Shown here in pieces: positions 32,229 through 42,259 of a stretch of 64,000 nt of DNA. The notes under the pieces were generated by a model, which was given only the letters and a program-made list of their open reading frames with translations, ran no database searches and was not told where the DNA came from. The position numbers and the translations under genes were made by a program. How positions within the stretch are numbered: the stretch's first letter is position 1; every line of letters begins with the position of its first letter. The stretch comes from Colocasia esculenta (lineage: Eukaryota > Streptophyta > Magnoliopsida > Alismatales > Araceae), in the NCBI GenBank assembly GCA_014218235.1, contig CM024756.1:76568152-76632151 (forward strand). Direction: 5' to 3'.

Positions 32229-35014
32229 GTGTAGTATTATAAATTTTGCATAATTAAAGTGAGTTTTGTCGGCCAGTCGGCGTCCACATCGGCTGACGCT
32301 GACCAGGGGTAGGCGGCAATATCGATGGACGCCCATTTGTGGATAGGCGACCATGGATATGGACGCCAATATCCCAGATCTGTTACGTTTTCAGATCCGG
32401 AAACGCCTCCGGAAATTTAGCCTCTTGTTTGGGAAACCCTTCCCAACGGCTCTGAGACTTGCCCTTTAACCGATCCGACCCCCAACCCTTTATAATATCC
32501 AATTTTCGGCCAGATCCATCCCTTTGGCTCTTGAGTCAAAAACCTATCTTTTCTGTGCAAAAACCCTAACTTGAATCTGAAAGATCCGGCTTCGGGAGGC
32601 TTCGTCTGGCGATCTGCATCAACTGGTGTCGACCTTGAACATCCGGGAACGACTCCCCACGCTGGTGTGCTGTGAAGATCATCAGAAGATCCGAAGAAGG
32701 AGAGATTTGGAGACTCTTTGGCACAGGCCGAGGAGGGCTTCTCCGGCTTAAATCGTCGTTGGTAGATTTTACAGAAGGCAAGTACCCCATACACATTAAC
32801 CCTACATGTGTCTAGTATGTCCCAGGATTTTCTCAGATTTTTCTCGTGTCCTGGAACCCCCCTTTCAAGTGATTTATTGGCTTTCAGTCTGTGTTCTGCA
32901 GACAGGATATTAACGGCAAGATCCCTTGCCGCTAATATCATGTGTTGGCGGCATCATCTAATGCCGTTAACCTATAGACGGCCACCCCTTGCCGTCGAGT
33001 TCTTCAGACTGCAACAGTGAGCAAGTCTGTCCTTATATGAACTAATTTTCGAGTTTTTCCGCATGAGGATATACGGTAAATTTTATATAATATGTAAATA
33101 TATATGTTCGGATGTACTGTAAGTTATTGTGCATTTTTGAATTTTCCACTAATTATTAGAATTTTTGGAATATGTTACCAATAGAATGTTAATCTTGGAA
33201 AATGTCGTTTATGAAATATGTGTAGAAATTAACTGTCATAGATTTTCTGTACATTGTTCATAATATCTGGTGCATGATATAAAAATTTGAGTAATTTATA
33301 TCATCTGTGTAATTTATTAAATTTTCTGAACCGAAAAATAGTTAATATGTCTACTCAATGTAGAAAAGTTAAGAATCCATGCGAAACTAGTTAAATCCCT
33401 GAAATTTGTGATAAAATTTGTACTGTCAGTATTCAGGTATGAAATAAATTATGAACCCGAATAATGAAAAATTGTATCAGTTTGACTATTTTTACAGTTG
33501 ATATCATCACTGTTAGAATTTTCAGAAAATATGTGTAACTCAGAAAAATGCAAATTTTGGTATGCAAGATGGTTAAACTGTGATGGTTTTCTGGTTAAAT
33601 TTCTGTACTGAACAGATGACAGTAGCTATATAAACCTGTTTTATGTTAGATATTAATAATTAATACATGCTAATATGATAAATGTTTAATTCTGCAAAAA
33701 TTTCAGCATGATTAGGATTGTTGTAAAAATCTGATTAATACTGAAAACAGTAGTACCATGCTAGGTAATACTGAAGAATGAAATGTGTGAACATGAGATG
33801 AATGCGTGATTATTTTGTGTTTAGAATGTGTTGAAATTGAGAAAATGTATTAATGTGCCAATGTGTGACACTGCTACCTTAGAGGGCTGTGGAACTGTAC
33901 TGTGGTAAAGTCCCCACGGGAAAGTTCAAAGTGTGTGATGTCCCATGGGCATTGGGATTAAATCCTGGAGGCGAACAAGTATCGCTGGTTAGGGTGGAGA
34001 GTGCTTCTCCCGGTTCTGCGCAGTAACTAAGATTAATCACTGGAATGCCTAGGTGATTGATATGTGATGTGATTAGTGTGTGTCCTTCTAAAGTGGTTTG
34101 GGCTATGTGTCACGGCATTAAGTGAAAGTGAAAATGTGTTTAAGTGAAAGAAATTGTGTAAATTGTGAACCTGTGTAAGTGAATATGTGTTCCTAAAATT
34201 TTTATGAAAGCATGCAAAATGATAAGTTTCTTGTGAATGTGACATGATAGTAGTAAAACAGCAAGCTTCTCACTAAATAAATGTGTTAACCATGTGTACA
34301 ATTGTCTTAGAATCATGTTAAATTAGTTGTTATGAAATGTGTAAATATTGTGTAAAATGATCAACATGTGGCTTATGAATGAAATCAGTTTAGCATAGTG
34401 AAAATGTAGAAAGCATGTGATAGGATTTGCTTATTGTATATAAAACCAAATCCTCTGTGAAAAATGTGTAGAAATCATGAATAGACTTTTATTTGAGAAT
34501 TGTCACTTCCATGCATTATGTGTAAATGATGTAGCTTAAGAGTATGGATATTACTTGATGCATGTATGTTTAGTGTGCTGGTGTTACTTGTTGAGTTCTT
34601 TTGAACTCATTCTTGCTTCGGCGTACAGGTGCAGACGTTTCTACTTCTTCCGAGGAGATCGTTAGGAGCGACTCGGAGCGAGAGTAGGAGATATTGTTGT
34701 GGAGTTAGCATTTGAAATTTTCATTTCTTCATAGTATGTAATAAAGACTCTGCGTAGTCTCTTGTGGACAATGTATTTATTTCATTTCAATTATGGAAAA
34801 TTAGCTCTCTTTCTTTCTATACGGACTGTGAATAGAATGTGGATGATGGAATAAAATTTCTTTTCAGTTCTTTAAATTCCGCTGTCATGAGATATATTAT
34901 ATTTGTGTATGTTTCAGCCTATCGTACTAGTGTTGGGTAAATGTCCCACTGTAGTGATACCTTTTATATCGACGTGGGTTGGTGGAACCGTACCGATATG
35001 AGAGGGTCGTTACA
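32026..35014 (+). repeat. Family C LTR, right end of the tandem
   Basis: 2989 bp, nearly identical to 24128-27106 with scattered single-base changes, indicating recent origin. It carries the same arrays (32270-32362 and 32905-33000), donor (32778), conserved block (33868-34118) and acceptor (34628). It ends TCGTTACA, and element 6 coding sequence resumes at once with AAGGGAGTGAAG. Confidence 0.92.
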
Positions 35015-36981
35015 AAGGGAGTGAAGTTTGTTTGGTCCGAGAAGTGTGAGAGTAGTTTTCAATTGTTGAAGGCTAAGCTCATGTCAGCTCCGGTGTTAGT
35101 CTTGTCGAGCGGTGTAGAGGGTTTTGCTATCTACACAGATGCGTCTCAGATTGGCTTAGGCTATATGCTAATGCAGCAAGGAAGGGTAGTGGCTTATGCT
35201 TCTCGTCAGTTGAAGGAGCATGAGAAGAACTATCCGACCCATGATTTGGAACTCGCAGCAGTGGTTTATGCACTAAAGATCTGGAGGCACTATCTTTATG
35301 GTGTTAGATTTGAGGTGTTTACCGACCACAAGAGCTTGAGGTATCTTTTCTCCCAAAAGGAATTAAACTTGAGGCAGAGAAGATGGACTGAGTTCTTGAA
35401 GGACTATGACTTCGACCTTCAGTATCACCCTGGAAAGGCGAATGTCGTAGCGGATGCTCTGAGTAGAAAGAGGCCATTTCTCCAGCAGGAATGGAAGATG
35501 TTGGAGGATGCGGCTTGCGCGTTGACTGAGTTAGAGCCATCGTTATGTCAGGCTTATGTAGCTCAGTTATCCCTTAGATCCTCAGTATTGGAGGAGGTAA
35601 TCGAGCAACAGAAAGCCGACCCTAGACTCCTAGAGTTAGTGGGCAAGGCGGGCATTGCTCGTGATGAGGATGGTGTGATTAGATTCCATCACCGAGTGTG
35701 CGTTCCTGACTTGGTAGATGTCCGTGAGCATGTGTTGGTAGAAGCTCATAGGTCGAGATTCTCTATTCATCCGGGTAACACTAAGATGTACCAGGATTTG
35801 AAGAGATCTTTTTGGTGGTCCGGCATGAAGAATGATGTAGCGGATTATGTGTCTAGGTGTTTGGTGTATCAGCAAGTAAAAGCCGAGCGGCAGCGACCAT
35901 CTGGCCTTATGCAGAAGATGGAGATCCCTGTATGGAAGTGGGAAGCTGTCACTATGGATTTTGTTTGGGGTTTGCCTCGGTCTAGACGGGGTAATGACTC
36001 GGTTTGGGTAGTCGTAGATAGATTCTCGAAGACTGCGCATTTCTTGCCTATGAAGAAGAAGCGTCAGTTGAGAGCTTAGCTAGATTGTATGTTAGTAGTG
36101 TGGTTAGATTGCATGGTGTGCCGAAGTCGATCGATCCGAGATTTACTTCGAGGCTGTGGAAGGGTCTTCAGGATGCTTTTGGTTCGGAGCTGAAGCTCAG
36201 TTCGGCGTTTCATCCCCAGACAGATGGACAGTCTGAGAGGACTATCCAGACGCTAGAGGATATGATGAGGGCGTGTGTACTGGATTAGAAGGATGATAGG
36301 GAGCATCATTTACCTCTAGTGGAGTTCGCATACAACAATAGTTTTCACGCGAGTATTGGTATGGCTCCATTTGAGGCGTTGTATGGTAGGCCTTGCAGAT
36401 CTCGTTTATGTTGGGAGGAGACCGGTGATTGGTAGCTGATCGGTCCGGAGTTAGTTCAGGAGACTTCGGATAAGATCCAGCTTATCAGGAAGAGGCTTGT
36501 TGCGGCTCAGGATAGGCAGAAGAGCTATGCCGACAACAGGAGGCAGGATTTGGAGTTCGAGGTGGGTGATCATGTCTTCTTGAAGATATCGCCTACTCGT
36601 GGTGTGGTCAGATTTGGCAGGCATAGTAAGCTAAGCCCTAGATTCATTGGCCCGTATGAGATTCTCAGATGATTGGGCAACATGGCTTATGAGCTAGCTT
36701 TACCCCCAGCTTTGGCTAGTGTTCACCCCATTTTCCACGTATCTATGCTCAGGAAGTATGTCCGAGATCCATCTCATGTGATTAGTCATGATCCAGTGGA
36801 GATTCAGCCAGATTTGTCGTATGTGGAGCAACCAGTAGCTATTCTTGACCGGAAGGTTCAGCATCTCCGGAACAAGGGTATTGTGTCGGTGAAAGTTCTA
36901 TGGCGGAACTTCTCATGAGAGGAGGCTACTTGGGAGCTTGAGGATGCGATGAAGAAGAAGTATCCCCGTTTGTTTGAGTAG
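35015..36981 (+). pseudogene. pol: Element 6 pol remnant (family D): RNase H, integrase, chromodomain
   Basis: Resumes after the tandem insertion with GVKFVWSEKCESSF and runs through RNase H (YTDAS), the integrase zinc finger (with CLVY in place of CLVC) and DFVWGLP, up to a frameshift near 36062. The integrase segment at 36085 lacks 12 bases covering the SDRD catalytic aspartate. Stops follow at about 36286 (Trp to TAG), 36436 (Gln to TAG), 36671 (Arg to TGA) and 36917 (Arg to TGA). The chromodomain-like tail ends YPRLFE at 36981. The 5' half of the element is hidden by the gap. The protein is about 90% similar to family C by eye, but the copy is dead. Confidence 0.88.
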
Positions 36982-37026
36982 TTTTGTTTAAACTTCGAGG
37001 ACGAAGTTTCTTTAAGGGGGAGAGGG

Positions 37027-39290
37027 TGTAAGGCCCTCGAATTTTGTTGCATTATTCTATTTCATGTAAATAATTCATGTTTGTGTATGCATAGATGTAC
37101 ATATCTACGTATGTATTAACTAGTTATACTTACGTGTGCATGTGTATAATTAGTTGTAAATAATGTATGAATTGCATGATGGTATTATGTGCATGATGGT
37201 ATATATATGGCATGTATATATGTATATGTGAGGCATGGTTTCTGCATGTTTTAGGTTCTGGCCGAAGGACCCAATTGGCGTCCACATGGATGGACGTCCA
37301 TGCTGAGTCAGCGTCCACTTCGATGGACGCCAATACTTAAGCCAACCTCCATGGATGTGGACATTAAGATTTCTGACCTGCATGCATTGCAGCCCCGAAA
37401 TCCTGGAAGAAGGAAGCTCAGCCATTGGGGAGCTGTCCCCAACGGCTCTGAGCCCTTCCCATCACCACTCTGGGGTTCCCCATACCCCTTTGCTTTAAAC
37501 CAAGCTCCTCCTGCACCAGAAAGAGCTCTCTTTGGCTCTTTGCAAACAGGAGAGAAAACCCTAGCAAGCTGTGAGAAAAGCTGGACTTTGCAAGCTCGGA
37601 TCCATCAGTGTGAAGGTGTTTTCGGTGTTCTACTGCAACAAGGAGGTAGCTGGAACATCGAGGAAGAGTTCCCTGACCTTGGCTTGCTGAGAAGACTGAT
37701 CAAGAACCCGGAGGAAGACGTTTCTGGAGGCTTCTTGGGACTGCCCAAGGAGAGCTTCTACGAACCCTAGATCCCTTTGAAGAATTTTCAGAGGCAAGTA
37801 ACCTACACACATCGTCCCTGTAGATGTCTAGTAGGGTTTTCTTATTTTTACACATTTTTCCTCGTGTCCTAGATCCCCATTCATCTTGTGTTTGGAGCTC
37901 GGGTCTGCAATCTTGCAGAGACCTGAACTTGACGGCAAGATCCCTTGTCGTCAAGATCTTCATAACGGCCAACGATGTTGCCGTTAAGCTCCATTAACGG
38001 CCCGAGTATGCCGTTAAGTTCGTCAGGACAGAACAGTGAGCTGTTCTCTCCCTCTATATGACTATTTTCGATGTGTTTTCGCGATGAGGAAATAATGTAA
38101 CTCCTATATGCTATGTACCCTAGTTAATGTGGTTTGTGGGAGAATGATTTTGCATATTTTGTGGATGGTAGAGTTTATTAGTTTATTGAATGCATGTGGA
38201 AGAAATAGCCATGTATGTTTCCCCCACTATTCTAATGATCTGTGGGAAATTTGGATGCCCTAATTTGTTAGACCATGAGAGGGTGATTCAGTTTGTGCTT
38301 TGAATTTCTGGAAATTTCTCCATGCTCACATGATTTACTGAAATTTCTGAAATGGAATTAGAAAACATGCGTAGGTCTTGTAAAATCTCCTGTAAATTGT
38401 GTCTTGTGTAATAAACCCGGGAAAAATTTCCTGTGGTGTGGTGTATGTTGGGTTCAGGGCTACGAACTGTTAAACTGAATATTCAAGTGGTGTGCCATGA
38501 TAAATTGAATTTCGAATGATATGAGGATTGATATCTATTTTTCTGTAATTGCATTATGAGTCAGAAAAACGTAAAATTTTGCACGTGAGGTCATAAACCT
38601 GTAATCAACATGTGGTTAAATTTTCAGGCTGTTTGGACAACTGTAGAACGCAATATGAAACTTCCATGCGAAAATATGTGAATAATGCATGCTATTGTGA
38701 AAATGATTTGAAATGCGTGTGCAATCTGATTTATGCAATTTAATGAATGTGTAATCTCTGTCATCTATAGTATCATGCTAGGAAAACAGAGCCATGTGTG
38801 TGAAGGAGAGAATGAAAAGATGTGTGTGCGCCATGTGTAAATATGTGTGTAAAAATCGGTATGTGTAATGTGTAAGACGGTGCCAAGTGTGACACTGCTT
38901 CCATAGAGGGCTGTGGAACCATATAATGGAAAAGTCCCCATGAGACGGCTCAATGTGTTAAGATCCTAAGGGCATTAGGATGAAATCATGGAGGTGGGCA
39001 AGTACCACTAGTTAGGGTGGAGGCTTGTTCTCCCGGTCTGCGCAGTCCAAGACTCGTCACTATATTGCCTAGGTGGCGTCTATGTGTATGTGATGTGTAT
39101 GTGTCCTTCTAATGGTGGTTTGGACTATGTGTCACGGCACTAAAGTGTAAAATGTGAAAATGTGAATGTGATCATGTGTATATGTGTGGTGTGAATATGT
39201 GTAAATGTGAAACGTGTGAAAAGTAAACTATGAGAATGAGGAAATTGTGCAACCATGTGAAACAAATGTATTAGATGATGAAATGGTGAT
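37027..39290 (+). repeat. Element 6 3' LTR (family D), 3' end truncated
   Basis: Starts TGTAAGGCCCTCG after polypurine tract TTTAAGGGGGAGAGGG. It contains a GGCGTCCA/TGGACGCC array (37276-37335), a donor AG/GCAAGT (37792-37799), a second ACGGC/GCCGTT array (37924-38017), and the conserved LTR block (38892-39140). The acceptor and terminal TTACA expected about 1 kb further are absent; sequence identity fades near 39290, where an antisense LTR fragment takes over. The exact join is unclear. Confidence 0.75.
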
Positions 39291-39474
39291 CCATGATATG
39301 TTAATGTTAAACTCTATCCTTGACCACATATAAAATTTACAGCATGCAATTATATCCAGAAGTCCGGTAAATGTGTCACAAAGATCAAAACATCAATCAA
39401 TCAAACCTGATGAACTTGGTGGCACAAGGGTTGCCGCCAACCGGGTTAACGAAACAAGATGTTACTGTTGGCCC
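39291..39474 (-). repeat. Probable antisense Ty3 LTR fragment (family G), left of the Sirevirus
   Basis: This short stretch flanks the Sirevirus and should be continuous with 50678-51636. It contains TTGCCGCCAACC and GTTAACG motifs typical of the second LTR array. I see no coding sequence. Confidence 0.4.
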
Positions 39475-40210
39475 TGAAGAGTTATGCGGAAATACACAAT
39501 ACGGTAATCTAGAAGGGGGGGGTTGAATAGATTACGGCAATTTTAAACTATTGATGGCTTCTTTTCAATGCTACATCGATCTTAATGAAATTTGATTCAA
39601 TTCGATTAAGTATGAGACCGCTTGAGTTGATCTAAAAGTGAACAGGGAATCAAACGTGCGTATGAACACCGTGCCTACCAATCATCTATCGCAAAACGCG
39701 AACAAACCACAGAACACGATGATTTAAGGTGGTTCGGAGTACACAACTCGTGTATCCTACATCCACCGTACACACACACACGCAGAAACGACTGCTTATG
39801 AGCAAATTCAACACTACAACTCAACACACACACAAGTTGTCTGATGAAGCACGATCAGAACAACCACAAATACGTGAATCAAGCACAAGGGATGCTCGAA
39901 ACACAACCACACACACACACGATGGAATGGAAATTATGAAATGGAGAAGAATTAGGAATTAGGGAACAAATCCGGTTGGAATTCTTCTCGTGGATCGTCC
40001 AAACACTCTTCAAACTTCTATTGGATGTAGATTGGTCGATGTAGAAGGTTGAATTGATGACGATCCGGCTTCAGCTCCGCATAGATGGTGATTCCACGAC
40101 GATCTGGGCGGAAGGTTGAAGCAGAGCAGCAATTTGGGGCTTTTCTTCTTGGTCCCTTGGAGGCTCTTGGATGGGAGGCTGCTCTCTGCGAAATTGGCAC
40201 CAAAAGGATG

Positions 40211-40219
40211 CTTATATAG
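40211..40219 (-). promoter_or_regulatory. TATA box of Sirevirus LTR
   Basis: Minus strand CTATATAAG, about 85 bp downstream of the nearest palindrome pair. The same box is in the right LTR at 50145-50153, which would drive the genomic transcript. Confidence 0.65.
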
Positions 40220-40303
40220 TGTTAGGTAAAGGTGGGGGTCGTGGAGGAAGGAAACACCCAAGAGGGGCCGGATTTGGAAACCCGAATCTGAAGTTTCCGT
40301 CGG

Positions 40304-40500
40304 CTGTCGACAGGTGCACTTGCATCTGTCGACAGACAGACTCAGGGATAGAACACAGAGTTCTGTCCTGGGAAAGACTGTATGGATCTGTCGACAGGTA
40401 CAGTCCATCTGTCGATAGATACACTCAGACATGCAAACCTGAGTTCTGTCTTGAAATCACTGTCTGAATCTGTCGACAGGTACTTTGCATCTGTCGACAG
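40304..40500. repeat. Three paired CTGTCGACAG palindromes in U3
   Basis: Pairs at 40304/40326, 40388/40409 (second copy one mismatch) and 40470/40491, so 21-22 bp within each pair and 82-84 bp between pairs. The spacer between pairs is itself a degenerate repeat (GAGTTCTGTC, then ACTGT). Confidence 0.92.
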
Positions 40501-40748
40501 CTACACCTCTTGGACAGATTTTTGTGCTTTTTGCTCATGTCTTCAATGCCTCTTCAATGCTCCATCTTTCATGCTTGTGCACCTACATGAAAACACATTG
40601 TTAGTGATATACATGTATGATTTGGCAATGTTTAACTCAATCACTTTCATGTGTTTTTCATGTTAGTTAGCACATCAATTTTGCATTAAATCAATGTTCA
40701 AGGATGTTAATGTGATCATCAAAAACATGATATATGGAAAACCCAACA

Positions 40749-40815
40749 ATCTCCCCCTTTTTGATGATGACAAAAACATTCAATTGATGCATATATTGAT
40801 GTTCTCCCCCTTTTT
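40749..40815 (-). other. Two polypurine tracts of the Sirevirus
   Basis: Minus strand AAAAAGGGGGAGAT lies directly at the 3' LTR edge (40749-40762), and a second AAAAAGGGGGAG is at 40804-40815. Multiple polypurine tracts are a described Sirevirus trait. Confidence 0.8.
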
Positions 40816-41049
40816 GACAACATACAAAAAGCCAAGTTATGCACATTCATACAAGAAGTCAAGTTATGCACATTTGGAGACAAATATAAGCATGAACTGT
40901 GTTTGCATTGATTGATCATTGAAGTTTCACAGTACATTGACAAACATTACATGACTCAATAAAGATCAAAAACAAGCAAAAGAAGACAAGACAAGTGAGA
41001 CTAATTCCCAGCTAGGACTCTTAAAGACCTCTAATGACCCTGAGACCCT

Positions 41050-42259
41050 CTATTCATTGTCATGTCCAGCAGGAGGAGGGTGACGGGATCCATCTCTCTC
41101 GGAGTAGAGGTGGTCAAGCCGATCATCTAAAGTGTTGAGGCGAGCGTCCACTTGATCAAATCTTGACGTCATGTGAGCAAATCCTGAGTTCATTTCTTGA
41201 TGGATTTGTGCCAAGTAATCACGAATGGATTGTTGTGGAAGCACAGGTACACCATCAACCTCTTGAGCTTGGTCAGGCATTTGCTCATCCTGAGAGTCTT
41301 CATCACTGCCTTCATTTGCTTCATCATCTTCATTGTCTTCTTCACCAGTTGACACGTCAGCTCCTTGTGGTTCCTTTCCCTTGAGAGTCCTTGTGACGAC
41401 GCCGTCTACAATCTTGTAGCCCATGCGGTTGGCGGCAGTGAGGTCAAAGGCACTTCGGGATTTTAGTGAGATGAGCTCACTTGGAGGGATAGGAATTCCA
41501 AGGAAAATAAGAAGAGAAGTGATGGGGCAAGCATATGGCATTGATCTTTTGGTGTTAGAGAAACACCGACGGATAAGGCTTATCATGAGTTCAGGCAGGT
41601 TGATTTCGTCACACTTGAGGAAAAAGATGAACAAGGATTTGTGGACCTCGGTGACTAACTCTCGACTTCCATCCTTCGGGACGATCAAGGTAGTGAATAT
41701 GTGATGGATCATCCGGATCAAAGGAGGAAAGGAGTTGGCGTTGAGACGAGCAATGTCCTTGGTAGTGTCATAGGGTTCCAACGTGAGAAGCTCATAGTAC
41801 TCAGAAGCAGAGGGATTGTAGTTGAAGATTTCAACTCCTGAGTTCGGAATTTCAAGGGCTGTGGAGAGAAGATTGGCGGTGAGGCGAAAACGAGTGCCTT
41901 TCACCGAAGAGTAGAGATCTCCCTGATCGGAAAGCCCTAGATTATTGTAGAACTCGGATACGGCAGATGGAGAGTATTGCAAGTGGGAGTATAAGAAGGA
42001 TGTCCACCCTTGAGTGTCAAAATAGGGTAGGAGTGGGGGAACATCGGTGCTAAGGACTCGAAGTCCACATACCGGGATTGGACAATCTTCTTGAAGGTGC
42101 CGGGGGTCGGATAAGACGGAGACCTTGAGGAACGATGAGTTCCGGCAACCGATCCTCACGATGCTTGCTGCGGCGTTCGGAAGGAGCCCTGGAGCTTTCT
42201 CCGGCGTCCGTCGGAGCGCGACGACGGCGAGCGGGAAGCTTCGACTTGGGTGCCATCAC
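41050..42259 (-). pseudogene. Extra ORF downstream of pol (env-like position; plant transposon protein-like)
   Basis: About 400 codons, in two overlapping frames: a basic N-terminus (42259-42050, MAPKSKLPARRRRAP) and a main frame of 369 residues (42159-41050). One base is gained or lost near 42060-42130. The central region (FYNNLGLSDQ, FRLTANLLSTALEIPNSG) resembles the putative plant transposon protein domain found in ORFs near many plant retroelements. It is followed by a strongly acidic stretch (EEDNEDDEANEGSDEDSQDE) and a predicted C-terminal coiled coil (HMTSRFDQVDARLNTLDDRL). I see no signal peptide or clear membrane segment, so an envelope role is not supported. The function is unknown. 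Confidence 0.7.

Larger units (their letters stand above)
19555..35014 (+). mobile_element. Family C Ty3 chromovirus tandem: internal-LTR-internal-LTR
   Basis: Two nearly identical internal regions (19555-24127 and 27107-32025) are joined by one LTR (24128-27106), and a second LTR follows (32026-35014). The middle LTR has a polypurine tract before it and a primer site after it, so it is both the 3' LTR of the first unit and the 5' LTR of the second. The block is inserted in element 6 between RNase H-proximal codons; AAGGG at 35015-35019 is one target duplication, the other being lost in the gap. The chromodomain tail and GPY/F motif point to the Tekay/Del type of chromovirus. Confidence 0.88.
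39475..40748 (-). repeat. Sirevirus 3' LTR (left copy)
   Basis: Nearly identical to the right copy, differing mainly by homopolymer length and single-base indels. On the minus strand the U3 carries three pairs of the CTGTCGACAG palindrome (40304-40500), then a TATA box (TATATAAGC, 40210-40218). A C/G run at 39515-39524 precedes the LTR end. Confidence 0.93.

Noticed and set aside
37300..37770. A 156-codon open frame in the family D LTR leader
   Set aside because: It crosses the U3 array and the leader and ends before the donor site. The same region of families C and E has no matching frame, so it is a chance frame in GC-richer LTR sequence.
40304..40500. CRISPR-like appearance of regularly spaced repeats
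   Set aside because: The setting is a plant LTR, the units are 10-bp palindromes in pairs with homologous spacers, and no cas genes or unique spacers are present.
40010..40666. Overlapping frames on both strands in the Sirevirus LTR (and 49889-50558)
   Set aside because: They are caused by the palindromic repeats, which are open on both strands. The two LTR copies differ in frame.
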